The translations under genes were made by a program, and so were the position numbers. Shown one piece after another: positions 45,671 to 57,065 of a DNA stretch of 64,000 nucleotides (position 1 is the stretch's first letter; the number at the start of each line of letters is the position of its first letter). The notes under the pieces are model-generated. The model searched no databases. It had not been told where the DNA came from and saw only the letters and a list, made by a program, of their open reading frames with translations. The DNA is from Agrypnia vestita (lineage: Eukaryota > Arthropoda > Insecta > Trichoptera > Phryganeidae), in NCBI GenBank assembly GCA_016648135.1, contig JADDOH010005117.1:1-64000 (forward strand). Reading direction: 5' to 3'.

Positions 45671-46258
45671 ATTAAAAAATATCTCTCATTCAAGAATCGG
45701 TTTTGCTTCCATAATCTTGCATGATTCATTTGAATATTCGAGAGTTTTAAAACAATCATTTATCATTCTACATTACGATTTACGGAATCAAAATGATTAT
45801 TTTGATAAATATGACTTGGAAGACTACGTTAGTATTCAAATCGTGTAGTAAATTAGGCGATTGTACACCTGGTGAAAATTTGAAAAATCAAAATCAGCGA
45901 AATATTGTCATGTTTTCAAAGAAAATATAGAAATTAGCCTGTCTAGTTAGAACTAGGTATAATTTCAAATGACACTATTCCTACACAACTAATCTAAGTG
46001 TCCATCAAATTTGATGGCTTTGGTAAACTATACATATTTGTTTTGAGCTATTAATAATCTTCGTATTCAGTGATCTCCCTTTATTATATAAAATTATTAA
46101 ATTTCTCTAATTTTTTTGAGCCTTCCACATTTCAAAGGCACTCAAAAATATTCTTAAATGTGCCCAATTCTTTCCTACAAATCACCTATATATTTCCCCC
46201 TACTCTCTAAAATATAAGGATGGAAATAACGATTTAAAATTCTTAAAAATTATTGAAC
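45671..46258. other. Non-coding sequence
   Basis: A 70-codon plus-strand frame (45636-45848) has no recognised domain. Confidence 0.3.
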
Positions 46259-46538
46259 CTAAAATATAATGCAAAACAAGGAAATATGGAATCCATAAAT
46301 CTGGATTTTTTTATGAGTAAAATATTCATAGATTTGGTACACTCTTGACATTTTCCTTCCGTACTCCAAATTGGATAAGTAATGGAACTGTCTTATTGTG
46401 TATTGAAGCACATCATGTGTCCTTATTGCTAGATTAAATACATATTGAAGAGCGAAATTAAGAATTGTTTGGTTTATAGCAAAATCAATATTAAATATTT
46501 TAACTTCTGCTGCAACTACAGCAAAATTAAACAAATCT
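46259..46538 (-). other. Unassigned exon-like open frame
   Basis: A 92-codon minus-strand frame preceded by TTTTATAATTCCACAG, a good acceptor. It reads DLFNFAVVAAEVKIF and RQFHYLSNLEYGRKM. It is not recognised and no matching donor or neighbouring exon was found. It could be a relic of a transposon or an orphan exon. Confidence 0.2.
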
Positions 46539-47139
46539 CTGTGGAATTATAAAAACATTGTCATACTAATTAAAAAAAAAATTTGGTGGAAAAATCTGGT
46601 AGAAATTAGGTTCCCGGTGGTCAATTATCATTGAACCCAAGAAAATGGAATGGGATAGAAAATAGTATACAAGTTAAGTGGTAAGCTTATTCAGTTATTA
46701 AATACAAAACACACTGTGTTAACAATTATTTGGCGTCAACATCCATATGTCAGTCTTTGTAACAATCATTAGTTCACAAATTAACAATTTATATTTATTT
46801 GTTCAAATTCTATCTGGACATAATTCCTTTCCGTTTCTCTTGGACAAACCACGCTTTATTCCTCTCACTTTCTCATGTTGGCAACATGCTCTTTTCAAAG
46901 CAGAGCCATTAAAAAGCTGTCTTTCTAAGATGTGTCCAAAATATGTATCGGTTTATTTGCAGATTATTTATTTCCAAAATGAATACATTGTTAACCAAAT
47001 GCAATATATTCATATTAGGGATTATTTTCCACTCAACAGTCACAGTAAATTTAATTGAGTAAAAATTATACATAAAAAATAGAGAACACATTGAAAATAA
47101 AACATACTGGTTTGAAAATATTATATATATATATATAGC
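46539..47139. other. Unassigned, possibly ancient transposon
   Basis: Minus-strand broken frames read VEWKIIPNMNILHLVNN and then, shifted, SALKRACCQHEKVRGIKRG. This looks like decayed coding sequence but was not identified. Confidence 0.25.
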
Positions 47140-47461
47140 CAGTCCTCACTTAATAATCAGGCTCCGTTCCGCTGACTTGGTCACGTAAAGTTTTATAATC
47201 TATGCGCGGCATGCGATCCATCACACGCTTAGATATAGCCACGTGAACTGTAAGTAAAGGAAGCGGGCGGGGTGTTAACGGCATTAACATTATTCAACAC
47301 TTGCGCTAGAGGTGGACTGTGCGTACATCTTGTAACATTAAGTATCGCTTCCTGCTGATGACTTGGATACAGAAATTTTGTGGTTCTCAAACAATAATGT
47401 TGGTAGGCAAATGATAACATTAATAAGTGTCATAATGCGGTTATTAAGCGAGGAGCAACTG
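47140..47461. mobile_element. pogo/Tigger-type MITE
   Basis: Left CAGTCCTCACTTAATAATCA and right end complement CAGTTGCTCCTCGCTTAATA form imperfect TIRs of the CAGT...CTTAATA type typical of pogo/Tigger elements, with TA at the right end. No transposase. Confidence 0.65.
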
Positions 47462-48040
47462 TAAAACATGAAAAATTATTCTGTTACATACCGTACCAAA
47501 ACAGTATAATTAAAAAAAAAAAAACTTTACAAGAAAAAAAATATCTGAATAACATTTTTTGATCAATATTTCATGGAGTGAATGGAAAAGTATGTTATAA
47601 AATCAAATATATTTCAATGTAGCTCTACAATATTTTTTGGTACTCATGCGAGTGGATGTACTCTGAATATTTCTAGATTTGCAATTGTTTTTTAGTTATA
47701 ATATTGCACATATGAATTTTTATTTATTCTAACGTAATTTTACAAAAATGTTCAAAATACAGAAGTTATTCAAATTATTTGAAAATATCAGTGAGAAAGT
47801 GATAAATTTCAATCATCTATATTAAACTGGCCTCCTTTATTTTACTAAATCATTTTTATTTTATGCAAAGCCGTGTATTACTATTTATTACTATAATTTT
47901 AATAGTAAAACTATGAATAAGTGATACATAATATTTCTCTTTCACCAAGGCAGAATAATAATTTAACATTAGTACAAAATTGCGTGACATTTTCTTTGGA
48001 AAATTTCTATTTGTTTACGTTTTGTATCTGTATATAGGAG
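47462..48040. other. 3' flank of the sulfotransferase gene
   Basis: AT-rich, presumed 3' UTR of the minus-strand gene ending at 48041. Several TTTATT motifs (AATAAA on the gene strand) occur at 47835-47870. Confidence 0.4.
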
Positions 48041-51000
48041 CTAGGGCCAACCGAAGTTGATGCCCGTTATTTGATAGAATCTTTGGTTGAACGGTCGGTA
48101 AAACTCTCTCAGTCTGTCTACAGCGGCGGGGTTTATATACGGGTGGCTTCTTCCTTTGGTTTTTCCAAGGCAATGGGGGAAAGATCGACCTTCTGATTTA
48201 AACAAACATGGGAATCCTTTGGTCGAATTGAAGTAGAAATGTTTTTCAGTGACCACTCGCTTCAATCCAAGAAAGTCCTGTACAAAATAATAAATGAAAA
48301 TGTAATATTTTACTAACATAAAGTGAATTTATTTACTAATGAATTATAATGAAATCACATTTTATTTGTGGATTTACGAATGTACAAAACAGTAATTTTT
48401 TTTTCATTTTGATAAATAAAAACATAGAAAGATGTAATATAAAAGTCTACAGAAAGTTCCAGGGTCGAAATAAATATAATTAGCTGTGTTAAATTCTTTC
48501 TAATAATAGTTCTGGAGCCACCTGCTATTTTGTACTCAAAGGTCTTTAAGAAAAATTGTAACTAAAATGATTGTGGTTTCTAATGTGAAAAAATATTTGT
48601 CTCATTTAGAAAATTCAGCAATGTCTGATTACGCAGATTAAATTTGGCAATGTCTGTATAGCTGAATCAGTAAAGCTGTATACAATTGTAGAAAATTCCG
48701 AGTTTCCGATGATTATGTTTTTCCTGTTTATAAGTATTTTATTCAAATGATTTTATTTGCGAATTACCCAATACATACTTTGCAGTGGAATTTGAATGAA
48801 TGCTTGCTGAATCAGAACTTATAAAATATTCAAAGTTGTTTGCTAATGTTCAAATGTCGACAGAGTGATGGTTGGTTATATCAATGGTAATTATGTGCAA
48901 AAATACTTGGTTAGAACAGCCTACGACCCCAAAAGAAATATTTTACTGACTATAAATATTAGTAATTAAAATATTGTCAAACAATCCTTGGGTAAAATAA
49001 GTTACGAAACGAAGTAAGTTGTCACAAACCTGAACTCTGGCCATTTCAGCAGCTGGATCAACAATCAGCCTCTCCCCAGAGACCAGTAACAGCTGCGAGA
49101 GCGGGAAGCAACGTAGCCAGCGCTGAAGGGGTCGGATGTAAACCCCGAGCCTCACTGGGCCCCACACAGTGTCAACAGGGCCCAGCACGGAGCCATTTAC
49201 GAAGGCCAGCTCTTCAAACTTCCGCATTGAAGGCTTTTTACTGGAATAATGCAATATTTATATAAGTACGTAGATACATAATATAAACCTTTACTTGAAT
49301 ATGACTGATTTATACAAATTAGAATGGCATCTGTTTTTTTTTTTTTTTTTTAAATTTAATGGCTTGTCACCCAGTAAAAGGATGTTATTGCCAAAAACTA
49401 GTCAATAGGTCATCGACATAAACATTACAGCTCAATGCAATTACTCTCTAAAAATCGTAGTAACACTTTCAATACTTCCCGTCGGCAGTCTGTAAGCAAG
49501 AGCTGGATATTTGTAGGGAAAGGGACATTTTTTTTTTTTTACAGATCTGCAAGATCCTGGAGTAGGGACTGAGTACCGACATTTAAAATGCAATTGAAAA
49601 ACAAGTGGTTCAAATCCTCCTCCTCTTGTCCACACTCACAGATTGAGGAATTAAGAACACGAATTTTTGCAAGGTGTAAGCGGATAGAGCAATGACCCAG
49701 ACGCATTCGGCAAACCATTGAAGTCTCCCTCTTGCTCAATCTGATCCTGTGAAACCAGGCTCGAGATGGGATAAGTGGCTGAATAGCGGCGTAGTGTCGA
49801 CCTTTTGACATTTTAGTGAGGTCCCAATGAGACTGCCACTGAAGTGCGGCATCGTTTCTTGTAATATTGAAAAGATCGCTCACTGGAATAGTGGAAAATG
49901 TGGCATCCCCCTGTGAGATTGCATTTTTAGCCAGAGAGTCTACCATTTCATTACCAGGGATGCCTACATGACTCGGAATCCAAGCCAAAACAATTTCAAA
50001 TTTATCCAAGGAAAGGTCGTGAATTATACTCCGAATTTCCATGCAGATCTGATCATCAGGGTGCCGAAAGGGGCTGGATTTAATTTTGAGCAGAGAACTT
50101 AAGGAATCTGAAAGAATAAGGCACTTCTTTGATTGTTTTGGTTTACATGATTTTAGCGCTTCTCGGATTGCCAAGCACTCAGCAGTAAAAATGGATGTCT
50201 CTTTAGGGAGTTGAAATATACCTTGGATACCATCATTTGGACAATAAAACGCAGCACCCGTGCAGCCGGTTGCCTGGAGTTTGGATCCGTCAGTGAAAAT
50301 TTGAGTCCAGCCATACCATTCTTTATTTATTATTTCAGAAAATATTCTCTTAGGGTTAGGAGTGAATTTGTCAATTCCCAAGGAAATGACTTTAGGGGAA
50401 AAAATGTGATTAGAAAAAGGAAATTTGTAGATAGGGAGAACAGGGTTTGATTGAACTCGAGGGATGAAACTCCCCAATCTGGAGAAGCTCCGAGTCAAAA
50501 GAGGAGGAGTTTTGCCTTTCCAATATGCACTTGACTTTGTGAGATCAAGGAGGGATTGAGAAATAGCAAGAATAGGGTGGTTGGGGACCCTGAAACACTT
50601 TATAGTAAAATTGTCAGCTAAATATTGCCTTCTGATTGCGAGAGGGGGCTCCAATGTTTCCACCTGCAATGCATTAATCGGAGATGATCTCATGGCTCCA
50701 ATAATCAACCTCAAGCATTTTGACTGAATTTTGTCTAGTTTTATTCCTAAATATTTCGGAAGAGGATCAAGCAAAAAACTAGCATAATCTATATGGTTCC
50801 GGATAAAGGCATTATACATGAGTTTCAGAGTTAAAGGATGAGATCCCCACCATACACCTGATGTCGCACGGAGGAGGTTCAATTTCGTTTCGCACTTAGA
50901 GACCATGGAGTTTACTTGGGAGGCCCAATTTAATTTTCTATTGAAGATAATGCCTAAAAATTTTATTTCATTGGAGAGTGGGATACTGAAGCCATCAAAT

Positions 51001-54000
51001 GTGACACACGTCTGGGAAATACAATGTTTTCTTGAGAAAACTATGGCCTGACTTTTTGAGGGGGCCATTTCGAGTCCATTGGAGATAAGCCAGGAGTTGA
51101 GCCCCGAGAGAGCTCTAGCAAGCTTCTTTAAAGCAGCATGTATATCCTTATCAGAGCAGTAAATTGCTATGTCTGGCAAAATGGCATCTGTTGTGTAATT
51201 TAAAATATTATAATAATAAATGCAGTGGAAAAAGTTTGATGTTTTATGTTATACTGAAAATTTCATTTAATATAATATAATAATATTGAAAAAATATTGT
51301 GTTCCTTACAAGATATAGATATGTGACTTCATATATGTATTCTTTTAACGTGACACAAAAACTTTCACGTATTAGGACAAAGTAATACATACATATACTG
51401 GTCGCCATATCATCGTCAAATTGTTCACTACTGGTGACTCAACATTCTGACTACGACACATATGATGATAAACATCTGCAGTTTGCTGTGCACCACCCTT
51501 ATAATTTTAAACGTTATCCGGATACATAATTAATCGTCACCGGATTGTTCAATATATATAAGATAACTTTCTATTAACTAGGACGGCATGTTACTTCTTT
51601 TAATATGAAATTCATTGAACATGAGCCCTCGTGGTCACGGTTGATAAATGATTTCAAATGAATGTATTTGTTTTCTTTCTCCATAAAAACAATTTATATT
51701 CTTAAAAGTAATTATGTGTAATACAGGCAATTAAATCTTCTAATACTTCTTGACTATATCCTGTGAATACGATTACCATGATTTTTTAATGGAATTCTGG
51801 TACCAACACTGATGTATGGAAGCGAAGCCTGGAGCTGGCAGAAGAGGAACAAAAGTGATTGAATGCAGTGGAGATGAGATCCCTCAAATGTATGTGTGGC
51901 AAATCAATTTATGATAGAGTAAAGAATGCAGATATTAAGAATGAATGTAAAGCTGATCTTAGCATAATTAATAAAATTAAAAAAGGGTCGCTCAGGTGGT
52001 TTAGGCATTTTGAGCGAATGAATGAGGAAAGAATGGTAAGAAAGATATATAATGCAAATGTTGATGGCGCCAGAAAGAGAGGGCGACCGCGGAAGACGTG
52101 GCATGACCAGATTAACCAGATACTGGAAGATGGTCCCGTTAGAAGCCTCAACAACTGGCGAGCTTGCATGCGAAGATGTATGAATGTGGATGAGGCGAGA
52201 GATGTATGTCAGGACAGAAGAGTGTGGCGCTCTATCCTCTCTGCCTACCCCCACAGGGGAAACGGCTGATGGTAAGTAAGTTTTGAGAAACCAACATTTA
52301 TTACTGCATAAGTTCAATTCAAAATCAAACCTCGCTGCCTGAGTGTAGTCGCTAATGGCTCTTGTGACTGGATCTCTGACCACGATGAGAAGCTTCATGG
52401 ATGGATTCATGTGTTGGACCCTTTTTGGGACTTCTTTGGTGACGAAGTAGCTAGGAGTTTTTTCCATCGTGACCTGGCCCTCCAGCGTCGGCGGCATGTG
52501 CTGTCTGTGGAAATAATAAAAGTACTCAATAGCAGAATAATAATAAAAAGCATCATATTACACTTTTAATTAAATCATCACCGTTGGATGTATGTAGTAG
52601 CATATGGATAGATAATCACATATCCTGCGTGGTCACGGCGTGTGACTCTACATCAACCAATCTATTGTCCCATATGCAAGATAGCCTGGTAGGTGTTAAA
52701 ACATGATATCGAGAGTAGAAAGCTAAAAAGGCATTAGTGATATTTTGAACTTTACAGGAGAACGAAATAAAGTTCTGTCAATCTCATTTTATCAATGTTC
52801 CTTTTATTATTAAACGATTTCCAAATTTGTTAATCCAAAACACATATGGACATCGGTTAATAATAAAAAAAATAGGTATTGCCAAAATCGGATTGATAGA
52901 ACTTTCTACTGCTCTCTTGTAAAGTTCGAAATAATAAAGCTTTCTACCCTTGATATCTAATATGTACTAGTGCTGCCATCTATGAACAATTATAATAATA
53001 TAAAATAAACTATTCATACTTTTGCATCCACTCGTGTTGTTTAAGGGAAATGCTACTTGTTTTTTTTGTTTAGCAATAATAACCATACAACATGATGGGA
53101 TCCCGCATTCTTAAAGCCATTTATTCACTAGGGAACAAATCGCGAAACATTCCTCACGGCATATCGCATCAACATCTACGCTCATGTTTCGGGGACAATG
53201 ACGCGGTCATTTGACGTGTACATATCACTTGTCGCGGAAATGTCACCCAATGAGGTTATGATGACAGCTGCGCATCTATTTACACTTGTCGCCCGATGAG
53301 GTTATGATGACAGCTGCGTATCTATTTATTTTAACGAGTTTATCGAAATGTAAGAGGAGAAAAAGGTCGTGGGTGAAAAATTATTTACTGCAAAGAGAAA
53401 GAAGGATGGATATTCTATGCGATCTTCGAATATCTGGCGGATCTTTTGTCAATTTCACTCGAATGACAACAACTGGTTTTGATAATTTATTACAAATATT
53501 CGGGCCTTCCATAGTCAAGCAAGACAATATTAAGGAATGCTGTTGCTTGCACTGCAGTGCATTTTATTTTTATATTCACGGTTTGAAGTGTCCCACAAAA
53601 TTGTACGGCGATGAGTTGGAGAACAATAATTTCGTTTCCCCACATTAATGTCAGTTGACAGATACAGCGCATGCGCATTCACCGTACCACGTGATACTGA
53701 CGCGCAGCCCGATGTCCCCGTGAGCTCGCTCGAGTACCGTACGCATGGCAACGTTTCCGTGGCACATAGAAGTGCCCCGCTATGTTGTGCATGACACTGC
53801 ACGACGTTGCAACATCACGTAGACTCTATGCCGCGCGTGATGTTGAGAGATAATTTGTCCCCTAGGCTTAAAGCATTCAAGGCATATGTTATGATATTTT
53901 CTAATGCGCTACTTCACACAGTTTTCACAAAAAATTTACTGGGAAAAAGCATAATAAAGACAACATAGACTTTACCTGTACCATTGAAAACCTTTATCAT

Positions 54001-56438
54001 AATATCTATCAAAAAAATGGACTTCTGAACCAGCTGCGCGGACGTCAGGATGCAATCTGAAAAAAAATAATTATGTTTAACGTGTACTGCATTACTGTTT
54101 ATTTAAACTGGGTTCGCAAAAACAACAAAATAAGCTAATTAATGCTACAGACGAACGTGATATGCGTGCCTACTACCGGAAAAATACCTCTTAGAGTGCC
54201 ACCACGATAACTTGGCGTGCGAGGGAGGTCGCCCCTGTCGCGAAACAGAAGTTGCCAGGTTGTAAATTTATTACACAATACATAATGTACTGAATGTCCG
54301 GTGACCAGTGTCAGAGCCTTCAATATAAATTCGGTCGGGTAACGGCGCGCTCCGCGGCGGCCGCTCTATCTGTCAAACTCTCAGATGGTAATATCGGTCC
54401 ATTATTTGCTTTTTCAGCTTCGCAAAACTTTAATACTTCATTGGCAATTGTTCTTGCACCACCCAGGACTGTTTTGGTTGTTTTGGACATAATAATTCAG
54501 TGTATATTGGTAATCAAGATGTCACAGCTCCCGAGCAAATACAAAATTATACTGAATTACAGGGCAAGGGGCTACTGCCGAGTGTGGGCGGGGCAGGTTT
54601 TAGTTCCAATCCTGCCGCACGCCAAGTTATGTCGGGCAGGCAATACCCTGTGTCCTGTCCGTAGCAGAATAAAATAGCGATCATAAAAATACTTGGGATG
54701 TATCTCGTCAGCCGCAAGCAGAAACTGCCTCGACAAATGTTTATCTAACAAGTTTTTATTGAGACTGCTTTGTATGTGTATTTCTGTGCTTATTAAATTA
54801 TTTTGTCATATTTATAAATATTTGTTTATTTAGTGTTTGAAAAACATATTCTTTAGCAGTTTATATTTGTATAATGCTAATAATAATAGCCTACAAATAA
54901 CTAACGACATTTTATTTGTACATGCTTTGTCCGTCGAATCGGGAAAAATCAGTTACCAATCATCAATACAAATCTCAAATAACGTTAACGGTTAGTGTGT
55001 CATTGATTAAAATACCATCACTAGCCCACCAAATTAGTTCTATTTTTATGGCATGAGTTTTGGGTTTATTTAAAAATAACTCAAAACGACATGTACATAT
55101 TCCATGAAAGTAACTCTAATCTCTATTCAGAATACACAGAGGGATTTTATAAATGTTATCACTTTACAAATACTTTGAGTTGGAGAAGCCCTTATTACCA
55201 TCATAAATACCTTACCTAATAAATTCCAGCAACGCTCTAGTTCCTCCCTTCTTGACTCCGATAATGAGAGCATCAGGAAGTTTCCTACTGGGACGGAGTC
55301 CCTGCTGTCTTAGGAACCTATATTTGGGGGCCCCATCAGCCTCCAAGATCCCCGTGTCCAGGGGAACCACGCGCACTATCGTCTGCGTGTCTTGAAACAC
55401 GTACGGAGGCTTGGTGGCTGCATAATTGGCTATGAAGGTGTGTATCGGATGCTAAAATATATTTTTAATAGGTTAAAAAAAGTGAAGTTTATAATAGTCG
55501 AGATATTCAGATTTTGCATGCCTTTGCATAATTTTTTTTTTAAGTATATTGAGTGAATGAAGAGTGGAATAAACACCAGAGGTAAAGAATGTACCTTTCT
55601 GTTAAGCTCAGTGGGTTTATAATCTAAAGAAGAAGACATTCAGCAGCGAAAGTAAGAAATTGGTTCAGCCTGCTGGCTTGTTAATTCTGAGAACGGCAAT
55701 AAGAGTCCTCGCAGCTAGCTTAATATGAAAACATTTAAAATATAATAATTTCCAACTTCGTAGATTACGAAGAATGTTTACTGGTGAATGTGGTCTATTT
55801 TAGTTCAGGCATGGTGCACTACAGGATAGTTGGACAACATCTTGAGCTGGATGTGATGAAATACACAAAATTCATAATCTTTTTTGAAAGGAGAAGAGCA
55901 GAAAGAATTATATCAAGGTATAAAAAAAATCTTCATTTTGACATAATAATAGTGATTTGGAATGATGAAGACTTCTTCTAGCACACGTCACATCAACCCA
56001 TGCACTGGTTGTACATATGTTTTAGATTGTTCAATTTTACATGGGTTTTGGAATCCCGAGAGCATATTCACTTTTTGGGAAGGGAATAAAAAGTAATTTG
56101 ATGAGGCACCACTATCAAACTGATAATACATATTAAATACTTGAAAAAATGGATAGATTCTCAGGTGATAAAGACAATAAGAACATTTTTAAGTAACCCA
56201 TTCAATTTGTTCTACAATAACAGCAAATTGTTTTCTTTTTATTAATACATTAAATTTGTATTTGAAAATGTAATGTGGGATTTGTAAATAAAAGTATATA
56301 CAAACTCACCCTTTTTAAAACCTTGTTAAGATTTGAAACAAGACAGGAATTGAAGCTGTATGAGAGATAGAGCATTAGCGCGCAAAGGATTAGCGTTACC
56401 AGAATGGAACGCCTTGAAACTGGGGTCTGCCATACCAT
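48041..56438 (-). CDS. Hs3st-B: Heparan sulfate glucosamine 3-O-sulfotransferase, six exons, 355 aa
   Basis: Golgi type II membrane enzyme that transfers sulfate from PAPS to the 3-O position of glucosamine in heparan sulfate. Exons in transcript order: 56438-56310, 55451-55216, 54056-53976, 52504-52331, 49240-49030 and 48277-48041. Total 1,068 nt, all phases and GT-AG sites agree. Residues 11-29 form the membrane anchor ([19 protein letters not shown]). Then come the 5'-phosphosulfate loop KKGGTR (110-115), SEVHFFD with the likely catalytic base E133, TMEKTPSYF with K164, and the 3'-phosphate motif [13 protein letters not shown] with R192 and S200. VSGERLI and DFLGLKR follow. C301 and C313 match the family disulfide, followed by GKTKGR. 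Length fits Drosophila Hs3st-B better than the longer Hs3st-A; paralogue assignment is tentative. An acceptor TGTATTTTCCAG 35 bp before the ATG suggests a 5' UTR intron. Confidence 0.93.
49336..51179 (-). mobile_element. 5'-truncated LINE with RNase H, in sulfotransferase intron
   Basis: Flanked by a 13-bp target-site duplication AATGGCATCTGTT (49323-49335 and 51180-51192). The minus-strand 3' end carries an A-tail (T run at 49336-49351 on the plus strand), the signature of target-primed reverse transcription. It lies in the intron between exons 4 and 5, antisense to nothing essential, in the same orientation as the host gene. Confidence 0.93.
49539..51179 (-). pseudogene. LINE ORF2 C-terminal half: RT thumb plus RNase H
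   Basis: About 546 open codons. The 5' truncation falls inside the RT catalytic YADD box: the first codons read [10 protein letters not shown], keeping only the second Asp. Next are the RT thumb section ([37 protein letters not shown]) and an RNase H domain with [21 protein letters not shown] and [19 protein letters not shown], the D-E-D-H/D set. The C-terminus has a Cys-rich [17 protein letters not shown], then a stop and an A-rich 3' UTR. An RNase H after the RT points to the I/R1/LOA/Jockey-related group. The frame is fully open, so the insertion is young, but it cannot make RT. Confidence 0.92.
51791..52270 (+). pseudogene. Non-LTR retrotransposon 3' end fragment
   Basis: The plus-strand frames read [20 protein letters not shown], then, after a frameshift near 51862, [41 protein letters not shown] and [12 protein letters not shown]. 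This is the standard C-terminal tail of a group of insect LINE polyproteins (YGSE.W......L.A.EMR.L...CG, RW.GH..RM, GRPR..W.D). RT core is missing. Its end is 61 bp from the sulfotransferase exon 4 donor, in opposite orientation to that gene. Confidence 0.85.
52705..52957. mobile_element. Hairpin MITE in sulfotransferase intron 3
   Basis: GATATCGAGAGTAGAAAGCT and, in complement, GATATCAAGGGTAGAAAGCT are terminal arms. The arms continue inward (GAACTTTACAGGAGA / TCTCTTGTAAAGTTC, AGTTCTGTCAATC / GATTGATAGAACT). No coding capacity. Confidence 0.75.
53131..53861 (+). mobile_element. PIF/Harbinger relic in sulfotransferase intron 3
   Basis: Ends GGGAACAAAT and, in complement, GGGGACAAAT are flanked by CTA on both sides, fitting the 3-bp TWA-like duplications of PIF/Harbinger. 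The subterminal ends (CCTCACGGCAT / ACGCGCGGCAT) are also related. Internally there is a 53-bp direct duplication around CCCGATGAGGTTATGATGAC. Confidence 0.7.
53286..53648 (+). pseudogene. Harbinger transposase N-terminal remnant
   Basis: Contains [36 protein letters not shown] and [14 protein letters not shown]. This matches the N-terminus of HARBI1-like transposases (R.WWV.....R...G....L..EL......F..F.RM....FD.LL..V.P.I.K.DT). The DDE catalytic domain is missing, so this is an internally deleted copy. Confidence 0.75.
54190..54645 (+). mobile_element. GGCGTGCG MITE family, copy in sulfotransferase intron 2
   Basis: ATAACTTGGCGTGCG (54208) and CGCACGCCAAGTTAT (54616-54630) are inverted ends. 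The interior matches 43630-44090. The element may extend a few bases beyond the TIRs because GAGTGCCACCA precedes both copies. Confidence 0.75.
54646..55215. other. Sulfotransferase intron 2, remainder
   Basis: AT-rich intronic sequence; no further element recognised. Confidence 0.5.
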
Positions 56439-57065
56439 TTCTGGTAGATGTTCGGGAGTCCAAAAGATCCATCTGGAAAATACAGCAGAAAACACGATGT
56501 TTAATAAAAAACCTTAAAAAATAAAATTAAAGTTCGAATGAATCTATCTATCGAAGTACTCACAGAAATCAAAGTTCCTAGAGATTAAGGAGAACATTAA
56601 GAGGGAGGTTTTTACGTATTCAAGTCACGCCAGCACAACATGGTGTTGCGAATTTTCCTAAAGCACGCGCCAAGGAAATCAATTTGGCAGGAAAACAACA
56701 CTGACGTTTCCTGGTTTTCCTCACTTTTTTTTATTATGATTGACAATCGCGCTAGGAAACTGTAATATCGACGTATGGTTCCAAAACAATAATATGAAAT
56801 AAACATTAAAATAGTACATTTTTATTTCACTTCTTCCTTTTAGGAAAAATACTTTTATAGAAGAAAAAGAAATATTTAATTTTTTCAACGATGAAAAGAG
56901 TCAACGAAAATAATTATTTAGTGCTCAGAAAAATATATCTCCATTACAAAATTTTGAGATTTCGAATATTTACAGTGTTGCCAACTGCCATATTGAAAAA
57001 GAACGTAAACAAGTCGTGTAGATGTGTCGGAGTTTGGGTGAAAAACGATTTTTAAATATACCAAA
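56439..57065. promoter_or_regulatory. Divergent intergenic region between Hs3st and the TFPT-HMG gene
   Basis: The 627 bp between the two start codons must hold the plus-strand promoter and at least part of the sulfotransferase 5' UTR. No obvious TATA box. The sequence before the plus-strand ATG has CCAAA as Kozak context. A shared bidirectional promoter is possible, unless the sulfotransferase has a distant 5' exon. Confidence 0.4.

Noticed and set aside
51904..52330. Coding continuation of the sulfotransferase frame past 52331
   Set aside because: Exon 4 ends in a consensus donor at 52331. The continuation is antisense to a LINE fragment, and the conserved domain resumes in the exon at 49240.
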